From Microbacterium foliorum (GTDB taxonomy: Bacteria; Actinomycetota; Actinomycetes; Actinomycetales; Microbacteriaceae): a stretch of 64,000 nt of DNA. Within the stretch, counting starts at the first letter, position 1; every line of letters begins with the position of its first letter. Where the stretch lies: NCBI RefSeq assembly GCF_003367705.1, contig NZ_CP031425.1:2542001-2606000 (forward strand). Reading direction: 5' to 3'. The notes under the pieces were generated by a model. That model did no database searches and was not told the DNA's origin. It saw only the letters and a program-made list of their open reading frames with translations. Shown here in pieces: positions 32,162 to 40,850 of this stretch. Position numbers and translations under genes: made by a program.

Positions 32162-33007
32162 TCATCCGGCTGCGCGCTTGGCGAGGAGGTCGCGGACGTG
32201 CGCTTCGATCTCCGCGTCGTCGACGTACCCCATCCGGGCGAAGGGCGACGCCGCCGCCGGCATCTGCACGGGGGTGGGCGGTGCCATCTCCTCTGCGCGG
32301 GCGCGAAGTTCGGCGAGTCGGGCCGCAGAGCGACGCCCCTCCTGCGCATCCATCTCGGCACGTGCCACCTGTGCGCGAGACCCCGCCACCGAGACCAGAG
32401 GTTCGGGCAGCGGGCGTGGTGTCCAGGTCGCCGGACCCTGATCGTGCAGCGCCGGCGCCACCCGCTCCACCGGCTTCTCCTCGACCCGCACCGAACGCCG
32501 TGCCGCACGCGCCGCGACCGACGACATGCGCTGCAGGGCGATTCCGGCCACGGTCACCAATACCGCACCGACCCAGATCAGCAGCGATGCCTGCACGGTC
32601 AGCAGCTGCCAGACACCGAGTCCGGCCAGGGCGAGCCCGAGCAGCAGAGCAGAGGTGGCGGTCATCCGCACGCGTCGACGGGCACGAGCCTGTCGCACAG
32701 CGGGATCCGCCTTCGTGGCGGCCAGCTCTTCGCGGAGCAGGGCGAGTTCGCCGGCCTCTCTCTCGGACTGCAGTCGCTTCGCGAGCTTCTGCTGCGCCAG
32801 CGCCGTGCGGGCGTTGAGCTCGAGGCGGACTTCGGTGGGCGTCTCGCTCGTCTCCGCGAGCACCCGAAGCGCCTGGTTCAGTCGAACCGCATTGCGCTCC
32901 GCCGCGTCGTACTGGAAACGTCCACGCCAGGAGGGCAGCAGGTAGAGCATCCACAGGAGCACAGCGACGAGCACTATCACTCCCCCGCTCAGCACCGGCC
33001 CGTCCAT
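32162..33007 (-). CDS. Hypothetical membrane protein with coiled-coil-like region
   Basis: A 281-residue protein I cannot assign. It has an N-terminal membrane segment (about 6-25) and a charged helical stretch about 35-110 with heptad-like spacing (LAQQKLAKRLQSEREAGELA). Two membrane segments follow at about 116-136 and 140-158, then an Arg/Ala/Glu-rich cytoplasmic tail ending HVRDLLAKRAAG. TACCGT lies 7 nt before the ATG. It is followed by the tRNA-Ala gene on the same strand. Confidence 0.75.
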   Translation of the reverse strand: MDGPVLSGGVIVLVAVLLWMLYLLPSWRGRFQYDAAERNAVRLNQALRVLAETSETPTEVRLELNARTALAQQKLAKRLQSEREAGELALLREELAATKADPAVRQARARRRVRMTATSALLLGLALAGLGVWQLLTVQASLLIWVGAVLVTVAGIALQRMSSVAARAARRSVRVEEKPVERVAPALHDQGPATWTPRPLPEPLVSVAGSRAQVARAEMDAQEGRRSAARLAELRARAEEMAPPTPVQMPAAASPFARMGYVDDAEIEAHVRDLLAKRAAG

Positions 33008-33084
33008 GTCGACAACGGTACGGGAACATCGTTGCTCACACCCCTCATCCGGGGCGTGTGTCGCGACGAGTTACGGGGCTGCGA

Positions 33085-33714
33085 TCAGATCGCGAGCCGG
33101 TCGGCGGGAGGGATGGTCGCGGCGCCCGGAGGGACCTCCCCGCTCAGCCATCGCGCCAGCACTCCCTGCGGCACATCTTCGCGGGTCAGCGAGAAGGCGT
33201 AGTGATCCCGCCAGTCCCCATCGATGTGGATGTACTTGCGGCGCAGTCCCTCATACCGGAAGCCGAGCTTCTGGACGATGCGCAGACTCGCGGCGTTCTC
33301 CGGACGGATGCAGATCTCCATGCGGTGCAGCGCGAACTCGGTGAAGCAGGCATCGGTCGCGAGAGCGACGGCGGTGGGCGTGATGCCCTTGCCCGCGAAG
33401 CGCTCGCTGACCCAGTAGCCGATCGTCGCCGAGCACAGGGATCCCCGTGCCACTCCCCACACGTTGAGTTGGCCGGCGATCTCGCCGTCGTACTCCATGA
33501 CGAACGGATAGCCGGACCCGTCGCGGTACTGCTGCAGGAGCCGGCGGATGCTGAGCCTCATGTCGAACGAGACGGCACCGTACGGCACCGTCGCCTCCCA
33601 CGGCTGCAGCCAGGATCTGTTGCTCAGCAGCTCGTGCTGAAGCGTCCTGGCATCGCGAGGGCGCACGAGGCGCAGCTCGATGGGACCATGTCGCATCCCC
33701 GTCGCCTGATCCAT
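33085..33714 (-). CDS. RimJ/RimL-type GNAT acetyltransferase
   Basis: A 209-residue acetyl-CoA-dependent N-acetyltransferase. SERFAGKGITPTAVAL near residue 105 is the acetyl-CoA pyrophosphate loop (Q/RxxGxG/A type), and RPENAASLRIVQKLGFRYEG is the C-terminal motif of RimJ/RimL proteins. Such enzymes acetylate ribosomal-protein N-termini or small amines. The start at 33714 has GGGGAG 8 nt upstream; a GTG at 33729 is the alternative. Confidence 0.9.
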   Translation of the reverse strand: MDQATGMRHGPIELRLVRPRDARTLQHELLSNRSWLQPWEATVPYGAVSFDMRLSIRRLLQQYRDGSGYPFVMEYDGEIAGQLNVWGVARGSLCSATIGYWVSERFAGKGITPTAVALATDACFTEFALHRMEICIRPENAASLRIVQKLGFRYEGLRRKYIHIDGDWRDHYAFSLTREDVPQGVLARWLSGEVPPGAATIPPADRLAI

Positions 33715-33742
33715 CCGAGCGCTCCCCACGCCGCGATGACGC

Positions 33743-34630
33743 CTAGAGGCGTTCCGCGAACTCCTTGAGCCACGGCCGCAGCTCGGGGCCGAGGTCCTCG
33801 CGGTCCGAGGCGAGCTGCACGATCGCCTTGATGTAGTCGACCCGATCGCCCGTGTCGTAGCGTCGACCGCGGAAGGTCACTCCGACGACGCCGGGACCGT
33901 CGGGGCGCGTGGCGAGCTCCTGCAGAGCATCCGTCAGCTGGATCTCGCCGCCCTTGCCCGGCTCCGTGCGCTCGAGCACCTCGAAGATCGACGCCGGCAG
34001 CACGTAGCGGCCGATGATCGCGAGGTTCGAGGGGGCGTCCTCCTGTGCGGGCTTCTCGACGAGACCGGTGACGCGCACGGCGTCCGATCCTTCGAGAGGC
34101 TCGACGGCGGCGGCGCCGTACATGTGGATGTTGGCGGGGTCGACCTCCATGAGGGCGATCACCGCGGCACCGGTGCGCTCGTGCTCGGCGATCATCGCGG
34201 TGAGCAGCGGATCGCGCTCATCGATGAGGTCGTCACCGAGGAGCACGGCGAACGAGCTGTCGCCGACATGGGTGCGCGCACGCAGCACTGCGTGACCGAG
34301 GCCCTTCGGCTCGCCCTGACGGACGAAGTGGATGTCGGCGAGATCGCTCGACTGCACGACCCTGGCGAGGCGGCCCGTGTCGCCCTTCTCCATGAGCTTC
34401 ACCTCGAGCTCGGGGACCGAGTCGAAGTGGTTGGAGATGGCGTTCTTGTTGCGTCCGATGATCACGAGGATGTCGTCGATGCCGGCGCTCGCGGCCTCTT
34501 CGACGACGTACTGGATGGCCGGCTTGTCGACGACCGGCAGCATCTCCTTCGGCATCGCCTTCGTCGCGGGAAGGAATCGTGTCCCCAGTCCGGCGGCGGG
34601 AATGACAGCCTTCATCTTCTGTGTACCCAT
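33743..34630 (-). CDS. galU: UTP-glucose-1-phosphate uridylyltransferase
   Basis: A 295-residue nucleotidyltransferase that makes UDP-glucose for cell-wall and capsule glycans. The N-terminal AAGLGTRFLPATKAMPKEML is the nucleotide-binding signature. VEKP and GEIQLTDAL are also conserved. TAGGCT lies 6 nt before the ATG, so the message is probably leaderless. It is divergent from the folate gene. Confidence 0.95.
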   Translation of the reverse strand: MGTQKMKAVIPAAGLGTRFLPATKAMPKEMLPVVDKPAIQYVVEEAASAGIDDILVIIGRNKNAISNHFDSVPELEVKLMEKGDTGRLARVVQSSDLADIHFVRQGEPKGLGHAVLRARTHVGDSSFAVLLGDDLIDERDPLLTAMIAEHERTGAAVIALMEVDPANIHMYGAAAVEPLEGSDAVRVTGLVEKPAQEDAPSNLAIIGRYVLPASIFEVLERTEPGKGGEIQLTDALQELATRPDGPGVVGVTFRGRRYDTGDRVDYIKAIVQLASDREDLGPELRPWLKEFAERL

Positions 34631-34636
34631 CCTGAC

Positions 34637-34663
34637 AGCCTAGCGGGGATGCCGCCGTAGACT
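34637..34663. promoter_or_regulatory. Divergent leaderless -10 elements for galU and the cyclo-ligase
   Basis: Minus-strand TAGGCT (34642-34637) is 6 nt from the galU ATG. Plus-strand TAGACT (34658-34663) is 7 nt from the ATG at 34671. Only 40 bp separate the two starts. Confidence 0.5.
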
Positions 34664-34670
34664 CGGAGGC

Positions 34671-35267
34671 ATGTCCACCGACGTCGAGCACCAGAAGCGC
34701 GCGCTGCGCGCCGAGCTCCGCGAACGACGCCAGCTGTTGAGCGACGCACAGCGCGAGACCGCAGCATCGGCGATCGCGCAGCGTCTGGACAATCTCGTCG
34801 AGACGCTCGGTGCGCGATCGATCTCCTGCTTCCTGTCCTCGACGACCGAGCCGGGGACCAGGGAGTTCGTCACCGGCGCCGTCCGTCGCGGCATCCGCGT
34901 GCTCCTTCCCATCACCCGCGCGGACGGCCTGCTGGACTGGGCCGTCGCCACCGAGGACGACGATGTGGTCGAGGGGCTCTTCGGTCTGCCGGAGCCGACG
35001 GGCGAAGTCCTCGGACCCATCGCTGTGAACGATGTCGACCTGATGATCATCCCCGCAGCCGCCGTGGACCGCGGCGGCATGCGCATGGGGTGGGGCCGCG
35101 GATACTTCGACAAGACCATCGGCTCCATGGAGAGGTGCCCGCCCGTCTACGCGGTCATCTATGATTCCGAGGTACTCGATCTCCTGCCCCGAGAGGTGCA
35201 CGATCAGCCGGTCACCGGTGTCGTCACCCCCACGCAGACCCTTCTCCTGTCGCATCCGCGACACTGA
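34671..35267 (+). CDS. 5-formyltetrahydrofolate cyclo-ligase
   Basis: A 198-residue enzyme that uses ATP to turn 5-formyl-THF into 5,10-methenyl-THF, recycling a stored folate. The family motif MRMGWGRGYFDKT lies near residue 135, with RGIRVLLPIT and N-terminal KRALRAELRERR. Length is normal. FmdB and mscL follow on the same strand. Confidence 0.92.
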   Translation: MSTDVEHQKRALRAELRERRQLLSDAQRETAASAIAQRLDNLVETLGARSISCFLSSTTEPGTREFVTGAVRRGIRVLLPITRADGLLDWAVATEDDDVVEGLFGLPEPTGEVLGPIAVNDVDLMIIPAAAVDRGGMRMGWGRGYFDKTIGSMERCPPVYAVIYDSEVLDLLPREVHDQPVTGVVTPTQTLLLSHPRH

Positions 35268-35282
35268 CCCTCGAGGATCGCC

Positions 35283-35555
35283 ATGCCGACCTATGCCTAT
35301 GCCTGCCGCTCCTGTGGCCACGCCTTCGACGCCGTGCAGAGCTTCTCCGACGACGCGCTCACCGTCTGCCCCGAGTGCGGCGGAGAGCTGCGCAAGCAGT
35401 ACGGGTCGATCGGCGTGACGTTCAACGGATCCGGCTTCTACCGGACCGACTCGCGAGCCGGGTCTGGTGCTTCGTCGTCCGCCCCGGCATCATCGAAGTC
35501 CGAGTCGACGTCGAGCTCCGCTCCGGCGCCCGCGACGACATCCACCACGTCCTGA
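35283..35555 (+). CDS. FmdB-family zinc-ribbon protein
   Basis: A 90-residue protein with an N-terminal zinc ribbon: CRSC near residue 9 and CPEC near residue 34 within MPTYAYACRSCGH. A conserved GFYRTD segment and a low-complexity Ser/Ala/Thr tail follow. Putative regulator; function is unknown. GAGGAT precedes the start. Confidence 0.88.
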   Translation: MPTYAYACRSCGHAFDAVQSFSDDALTVCPECGGELRKQYGSIGVTFNGSGFYRTDSRAGSGASSSAPASSKSESTSSSAPAPATTSTTS

Positions 35556-35595
35556 CCTCCACCACTTCCTGACATCCATCACTGAGGGGCACATC

Positions 35596-36018
35596 ATGCT
35601 CAAGGGCTTCAAAGACTTCATCCTGCGCGGCAACGTCATCGACCTCGCCGTCGCCGTCGTCATCGGCACCGCATTCACGGCGATCGTCACCGCCGTGGTC
35701 AACAGCATCATCACCCCGCTCGTCTCCCTCTTCTTCAAGGCGGACGCGACGGGCCAGTTCGGCCCGCAGCTGCCGAGCATCTACGGCGACACGGTCACCT
35801 TCCCGATCGGCGACCTGATCTCGGCGATCATCAGCTTCCTCTCGGTCGCCCTCGTGGTGTACTTCGTCTTCGTGCTGCCGATGAACACGTTCAAGGCGCA
35901 CGTCGAGGCGCGCAAGGGCACCCCGGCCGAAGAGCCGCAGGAGGAGCCGGCCGCGGCCACCGAGGCCGAGCTGCTCGTCGAGATCCGCGACCTGCTCGCT
36001 CGCAACCCGCGCGGCTGA
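35596..36018 (+). CDS. mscL: Large-conductance mechanosensitive channel
   Basis: A 140-residue MscL that opens under membrane tension to release solutes in osmotic downshock. It has N-terminal MLKGFKDFILRGNVIDLAVAV (as separate helix and pore segments), TM1 about 15-45, TM2 about 70-95, and an acidic C-terminal helix with EIRDLLARN. GAGGGG precedes ATG at 35596. A strong hairpin follows. Confidence 0.95.
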   Translation: MLKGFKDFILRGNVIDLAVAVVIGTAFTAIVTAVVNSIITPLVSLFFKADATGQFGPQLPSIYGDTVTFPIGDLISAIISFLSVALVVYFVFVLPMNTFKAHVEARKGTPAEEPQEEPAAATEAELLVEIRDLLARNPRG

Positions 36019-36030
36019 GACTCGCCGCAT

Positions 36031-36070
36031 CGACGAAGCGCACGGTCCGTCAGGGCCGTGCGCTTCGTCG
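36031..36070. terminator. Terminator after mscL
   Basis: A 15-bp perfect stem, CGACGAAGCGCACGG with its complement, and a 10-nt loop lie 12 nt after the mscL stop. There is no long T-run, so it may act as a bidirectional or Rho-assisted end. Confidence 0.6.
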
Positions 36071-36132
36071 TACTCCCGCAGGACAGGTGCGTCACGACCG
36101 GAGTGCGTGGCGGGAGAGCGGGCCGTGCACGG

Positions 36133-36360
36133 TCAATAGTGCGGAGGGACGTCCTGCATCAGGCGATCGTCGTTCGGTCCCGCCGGCTGCGCATCGGTGC
36201 GGACGCGGCGTGCGACGAATGCCGGGGACTGAGTCGCCCCGACCGCGGAACCCTCAGGATCGGTGTCGGTGCCGTCGACGGGGGTGAGCCTCGCGCGGCG
36301 GGATCCCGGCACCCGCACGACCTGCTGGCGTGCGGCAGCGGGTTCGTGATCGTCAGTCAT
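36133..36360 (-). CDS. Small hypothetical protein
   Basis: A 75-residue, probably disordered protein rich in Pro, Arg and Asp. It ends PNDDRLMQDVPPHY, a tail I recall from small Microbacteriaceae proteins. Its ATG overlaps the end of the helicase-like gene by eight bases, implying translational coupling. No domain is recognised. Confidence 0.6.
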   Translation of the reverse strand: MTDDHEPAAARQQVVRVPGSRRARLTPVDGTDTDPEGSAVGATQSPAFVARRVRTDAQPAGPNDDRLMQDVPPHY

Positions 36361-39300
36361 GCTGCGGATCGATGAGATCGATCGGCTGGGTGTCGTTCTC
36401 GGCTCTGGCGGCGGATGCCGAGATGCCCAGCACCTCGCCGATGCGTGCGGCGGCGGTCACCGGGTCGCTGTAGAGGTCGAAGGCGTGCACGCGCACGTAG
36501 TGCCAGCCGAGGCGGCGCAGGACATGCGGGCGCAGGCGCAGGGTCTCGCGCAGCGACTCGCCGCGGGACTCCGGATCGGGCTCGATGACCACGGCCTTGC
36601 CGCCGTACTGGGCCACGAGCGGCAGCAGGCCGCGATAGTCCACGTCGACCGCGGCGCCCAGGCGGCGCAGCTCCCTCGCGAGCGCCAATGTGAGCGGGTC
36701 TGCGAGATCTTCGAGACGGGCGTCCCTGCCTCGCGCGGCGAGACCGCCGAGGATCGACATCAGTGTGGCGGCGCCGTGTTCGAGTCGGCCGTCGTCGAAT
36801 GCCGACGGGCGGATCGACGAGACGATGACCATGGAGCGTCGGGCCCGCGTCATACCCACGGTGAGCAGTCGTTCGCCGTCGGGAGTGGAGAGGTCGCCGA
36901 AGTCGCTGAGCACGCGGCCGTGCTTGGTGAGCCCGAAGCCGAGCGAGAAGATCACCCGATCGCGGCTCTCGGCGACCGACTCCTCGAGAGTGAGCACGGA
37001 GAACGGCTCGGCGGTGTCGCGACCGACGAAGTCCGCGACGTCGGAGCGACCGGCGAACGCCGACGTGACCGCCGCACGCACACGCTCGGCGTGCCGACGG
37101 CTGGCCGTGACGACCATGAGCGATTCATCCGGACGGTGCACGGCATGCTCGACGACCAGGGTGACCACGCGGGCCACCTCGGCCTCGGGGCTCTCGACCG
37201 CGCCGGAGATCGGGTCGGGTGCTCCCGTGCCGCCCTCCACGTAGTCCACGGTCAGGCTGCCGCGACCGAGGTACGACCCGGCCCAGGGCAGCGAGACGAT
37301 CTCTCCGCCGTAGAACGCGTCGTTGATGAGCTCGGCGAGGTCTTCCCCACCCGCGCGATAGCTGCGGGTCAGGGTCATGACGGGCAGCAGCTCCGACAGC
37401 CGCTCGAAAGCCGACACCGAGTCGAAGGGAACCTCGTGCTCCCACTCGTCGCCCGGATCGACCGCGACGTGGAACGGGGTCGGGAGCTGGGTGACCGGGT
37501 CGCCGAACGCGACCACCTGGCGAGCCCTGCGGATCGCCGGTGCGGCCTCGGCGAGGTTGATCGCGGCGGCGTCGACGAGCAGCACGGCGTCGAAATCGAC
37601 GGAGTCCGGGATCTGCGGAACCAGGTAGGGGGAAGAGATCCAGACCGGCGCGAGCACGTCGACCAGGGTCGGCGCGGAGCTCACGATCTCGGCTGTCGTC
37701 GTCGCGGGCTGCTTCAGGGCCCGACGCAGATTCTGCGATTCCTGAGGCTCGTCGACGATGGCGATCTTCCACTGGTTCGCCAGCTGCCAGGCCAGCAGCG
37801 GACCCGCCATGGCGGCGTGCGCCTCGTCGACGAGACGGAAGTCGCGCTCGAGTCTGTCGACGACGGCCGTGTTGGCGCCGAGGAGCGCGCGGTCGTCCTG
37901 CAGCGCCCGCTCGAGCAGGGTCTGCCACCACGCGAACTCGAGCTCGTCACCCACCCGCGCCTCGGCGACATGTCGCACCGAGAGCTCGGCCAGCAGCGGC
38001 TCGAGCCCGAGGTCGGCGAGACGGTCGCGCAGCTGCGCCCGCTCGACGAGGTTGTCGAACACGTCGGACTTCGCAGCGAGACCTGCGAGGGTGCGCACCA
38101 GACGCGCGACCGGCAGGGTCGCCAGCGGCTCGCGGCGTCCGAGAGCCACGTCGAGCTCGGCGAGCTCGGCCGTGACCCGCTGCCATGCGGAGTGCACATC
38201 GGCGAGTCCGAGCGGGACCTCCGGAGCGACGCCCGCCTCGACACAGCGCTGCCACTGGGTGCGCTGCGCCTGGATGCGCAGCAGGGACTCGTGCATCTCG
38301 GTCACGTGCACCCCTGGACGCACGTACTCCTTGGCGAGGCGACGGAGCCTGCGGCGGTTCGCCCCGGACATGTTGGGGGCATCACGCCGGGAGCCGTGGG
38401 CCTGGATGAGCTCGCCCAGCGGCCGCTCGAACACGGTCGGGCTGAACCGATCGAGGGAGTCGCGGATCCCCTGCAGCAGTCGCAGGTACTCCCCCAGCTC
38501 GTCGATCGTCGAGAAGGGGCGCATGTGGGTCTGCGAGATGAGCGCGTATCCGCGCTCCAGCAGCGCCGGCACGCTGTCGGCGTGCAGGCGACCGGCGAGC
38601 TGATGAGCCGATCGCGCGGCCTCCGTGCTGGAGAAGGTCACGCCGTACCACGGGGAGTCGTCGGGGCCGAAGCGGAACTCTCCGAGACGTGCGGCCTGCG
38701 CCAGGGCGGATGCCGCCGCAGAGCGATCGTCGGCCAGTGTGCGCAGCGTCTCGGTGCTCAGGCGCGCGGTCGTCGAGGGCGGTGTCGGAAGAGAGGCGAG
38801 CTTGGTCAGGTGCCGCGTGGCGTCGAGCACCGACGAACCGGTGCCCGCCACGGGCGCGGTCAGTGCATGACGATAGTCGCGCAGGACCGTTCGCAGCCGC
38901 ACGAGCGCGTCGTCGACGTCGCTCACCTTCGGCGCCGTGGCCTTCTCGTTTCGGCCGATCGCCCGCACGAGGTCTCGGCGGACGCTCGCCGGCGACACCG
39001 CGAGACTGTCGAGGCCGATGCCGGCGAGGCGATGACGCACGCCGTCGAGGGTCGATCGCCGTGCGGAGACCACGAGCACGCGCTTGCCGCCTCGCACGAG
39101 CTCACCGAGCGCGTTGATCACGGTCTGGGTTCCGCCGGTGCCGGGAAGCGTGGCGACGGTCAGCGAGTGACCGGCGGCGATCCTGGCGAGGACGGCCTCC
39201 TGCTCGGCATCCGCGTCGAGCAGCAGGTTGTCGGATGCCGGCGCGCGGTCATCCGGTCCCGTGTGGTGCGGCTCCGGCCTGCGAGCCGAGACCTGCTCTC

Positions 39301-40048
39301 GGTCGCCGACATGGCCGGCGAGCGCGTTGAGCACGATGTGGTCGAGGCTGCCCCCGTCGCGTGACATCGCGCCGCCGACATCGGCGAAGGTCGAGACGAC
39401 GAGTCGGGGCAGCACGGTGAAGGTGTCGATGGAGCGGGTCGTGGCTCGGAGGCTGTCGATCACCGGCTGCGGTTTGAAGATCCCGCCGTCGTAGGCGAGC
39501 GACGCGAGGGCGGCGGCATCGATCGTGATGCCGAAGTGCTCCCGCGCGATGCGGACGAGCTCGGGGTTGACCTCAAACGCCCCCTGCAGCTTGAGCTCGA
39601 AGTCGGAGTGGTGGCGGCGGATCGCCAGGGGACGCAGAAGGACGGGAGCGGCGAAATCCGCGCCCCCGATGCGCCAGCCCGCGACTCCGACCGCGAGGTG
39701 CACCGCTTCGATCCCGCGGACCGTGCGCAGCTCGGTGTTCTTGGCGGTGATCCGCTCGGCTGCGAGCCTGGCCGTGCGCAGACCGACCTCGTCGCGGAAC
39801 AGATTGGAGAGCAGCGTCGATCGTCCCGTGATGAACTGCGGCAGGCTGCCCGGGTGCGCCTTGGAGATGTCGATGCTCGACTCGACCGTGTCGCGGAAGT
39901 TCACCAGAGGTGAGGAGCCGCCCAGATCGGCGGCCTCTGCACGCAGTCGCGTCCGTGCGGCTTCCGCCGCGTGCGCGATCCCCGAGACGGATGCCGAGCC
40001 GAGGGGCGCGCCCAGGGTCACCGAGGCATCGATCGCTGCGTCATCCAC
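36353..40048 (-). CDS. SF1 helicase-like protein with degenerate catalytic motifs and C-terminal nuclease-like domain
   Basis: A 1,231-residue protein with the layout of DUF4011/AAA_11-AAA_12 SF1 helicases. Walker A reads LPGTGGTQT near residue 300 where families have PGTGK[ST]QT, so the Lys is Gly. Motif II reads LLVDAAAINL near residue 823 where DEAS/DEAQ is usual, so the Glu is Ala. GDPVTQLPTP (motif III) and VGMTRARR (motif VI) remain. The last 110 residues (AVVIEPD, LRRLGWHYVRVHA) resemble the restriction-endonuclease-like domain named after MTES_1575, but the usual Asp before the core strand is not evident. GTG at 40048 has an AAGGCAAGG upstream. Confidence 0.85.
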   Translation of the reverse strand: MDDAAIDASVTLGAPLGSASVSGIAHAAEAARTRLRAEAADLGGSSPLVNFRDTVESSIDISKAHPGSLPQFITGRSTLLSNLFRDEVGLRTARLAAERITAKNTELRTVRGIEAVHLAVGVAGWRIGGADFAAPVLLRPLAIRRHHSDFELKLQGAFEVNPELVRIAREHFGITIDAAALASLAYDGGIFKPQPVIDSLRATTRSIDTFTVLPRLVVSTFADVGGAMSRDGGSLDHIVLNALAGHVGDREQVSARRPEPHHTGPDDRAPASDNLLLDADAEQEAVLARIAAGHSLTVATLPGTGGTQTVINALGELVRGGKRVLVVSARRSTLDGVRHRLAGIGLDSLAVSPASVRRDLVRAIGRNEKATAPKVSDVDDALVRLRTVLRDYRHALTAPVAGTGSSVLDATRHLTKLASLPTPPSTTARLSTETLRTLADDRSAAASALAQAARLGEFRFGPDDSPWYGVTFSSTEAARSAHQLAGRLHADSVPALLERGYALISQTHMRPFSTIDELGEYLRLLQGIRDSLDRFSPTVFERPLGELIQAHGSRRDAPNMSGANRRRLRRLAKEYVRPGVHVTEMHESLLRIQAQRTQWQRCVEAGVAPEVPLGLADVHSAWQRVTAELAELDVALGRREPLATLPVARLVRTLAGLAAKSDVFDNLVERAQLRDRLADLGLEPLLAELSVRHVAEARVGDELEFAWWQTLLERALQDDRALLGANTAVVDRLERDFRLVDEAHAAMAGPLLAWQLANQWKIAIVDEPQESQNLRRALKQPATTTAEIVSSAPTLVDVLAPVWISSPYLVPQIPDSVDFDAVLLVDAAAINLAEAAPAIRRARQVVAFGDPVTQLPTPFHVAVDPGDEWEHEVPFDSVSAFERLSELLPVMTLTRSYRAGGEDLAELINDAFYGGEIVSLPWAGSYLGRGSLTVDYVEGGTGAPDPISGAVESPEAEVARVVTLVVEHAVHRPDESLMVVTASRRHAERVRAAVTSAFAGRSDVADFVGRDTAEPFSVLTLEESVAESRDRVIFSLGFGLTKHGRVLSDFGDLSTPDGERLLTVGMTRARRSMVIVSSIRPSAFDDGRLEHGAATLMSILGGLAARGRDARLEDLADPLTLALARELRRLGAAVDVDYRGLLPLVAQYGGKAVVIEPDPESRGESLRETLRLRPHVLRRLGWHYVRVHAFDLYSDPVTAAARIGEVLGISASAARAENDTQPIDLIDPQHD

Positions 40049-40258
40049 AGCCTTGCCTTCACGTCGCCACACACCTCACACCCTAAGCGCGACACGCTCG
40101 TGAGGCTGTATCCCTGGCGGGTTTCACCGTATTTCCGCCGTGGTCACGCACCGGCGCGGCCCCGGACTCCTCCTGCACCGGGCCGCATGCACGACAGCGG
40201 ATCCCCGGCTCCCGTGATCCGGCCGCGGGCGCGAGGGCCGGGGCGTCAGTATGGACGC

Positions 40259-40774
40259 ATGACCTTCCGCTACGACTTCGCCCCCACCCCCTTCGGGGAT
40301 GCGCTCGCGGTGTTCTCCGACGACGGCATCGTCCGGTTCGACCTCTCGGAATCCGAAGACCCCTCCGTGCCCTGGCTTCTCGAGAACGTCTCGCATCGCC
40401 TGGGCGCCGTGCCGGAACCGGCGCCGGGTGCCGCCGACGAGCTCTCCGCCCTGCTCGACGACTACTTCGACGGAGTCGCCGTGCGCTTCGACGAGCTGCT
40501 CACCTGGGACTGGCGGCTGGCCGACGGCTTCGCGCGGGCGGCACTGCAGACCATCACGACGATCGAGTGGGGCGAGACGATGAGCTACGGCGAGGTGGCG
40601 GCGCTCGCGGGTCACCCCGGGGCGGCACGGGCGGTGGGCACCGCCTGCCGCAACACCCCGTTCTCGATCATCGTCCCCGTGCACAGGGTCGTCCGCTCCG
40701 ACGGCTCGCCGGGGCACTACGGCACCCATCCCGAGCGCAAGCGCTTCCTGCTGGATCTCGAGACGGCGCGGTGA
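40259..40774 (+). CDS. Ogt/MGMT-family alkyltransferase-like protein without the active-site Cys
   Basis: A 171-residue protein with the O6-alkylguanine-DNA alkyltransferase fold. [20 protein letters not shown] is the recognition-helix region and ACRNTPFSIIVPVHRVV the active-site strand. The usual PCHRV reads PVHRV: codon GTG at 40679 encodes Val141 in place of the nucleophilic Cys. Such ATL proteins bind alkylated guanine without repairing it and pass it to nucleotide excision repair; known forms usually carry Trp or Ala. GHYGTHPERKRFLL closes the domain. CAGTAT lies 6 nt before the ATG. Confidence 0.85.
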   Translation: MTFRYDFAPTPFGDALAVFSDDGIVRFDLSESEDPSVPWLLENVSHRLGAVPEPAPGAADELSALLDDYFDGVAVRFDELLTWDWRLADGFARAALQTITTIEWGETMSYGEVAALAGHPGAARAVGTACRNTPFSIIVPVHRVVRSDGSPGHYGTHPERKRFLLDLETAR

Positions 40775-40850
40775 CGACGACGTGGACCCCGACGTGTAGG
40801 CCGTCGGGGTCCACGTTCCGCTCACCCGCGCGACGGCGGGCTCGCAGCGG

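Noticed and set aside
36359..39364. 1,001-codon plus-strand open frame opposite the helicase-like gene
   Set aside because: It is Arg/His/Gly/Glu-rich with no domain, and is a typical shadow of a GC-rich gene on the other strand.
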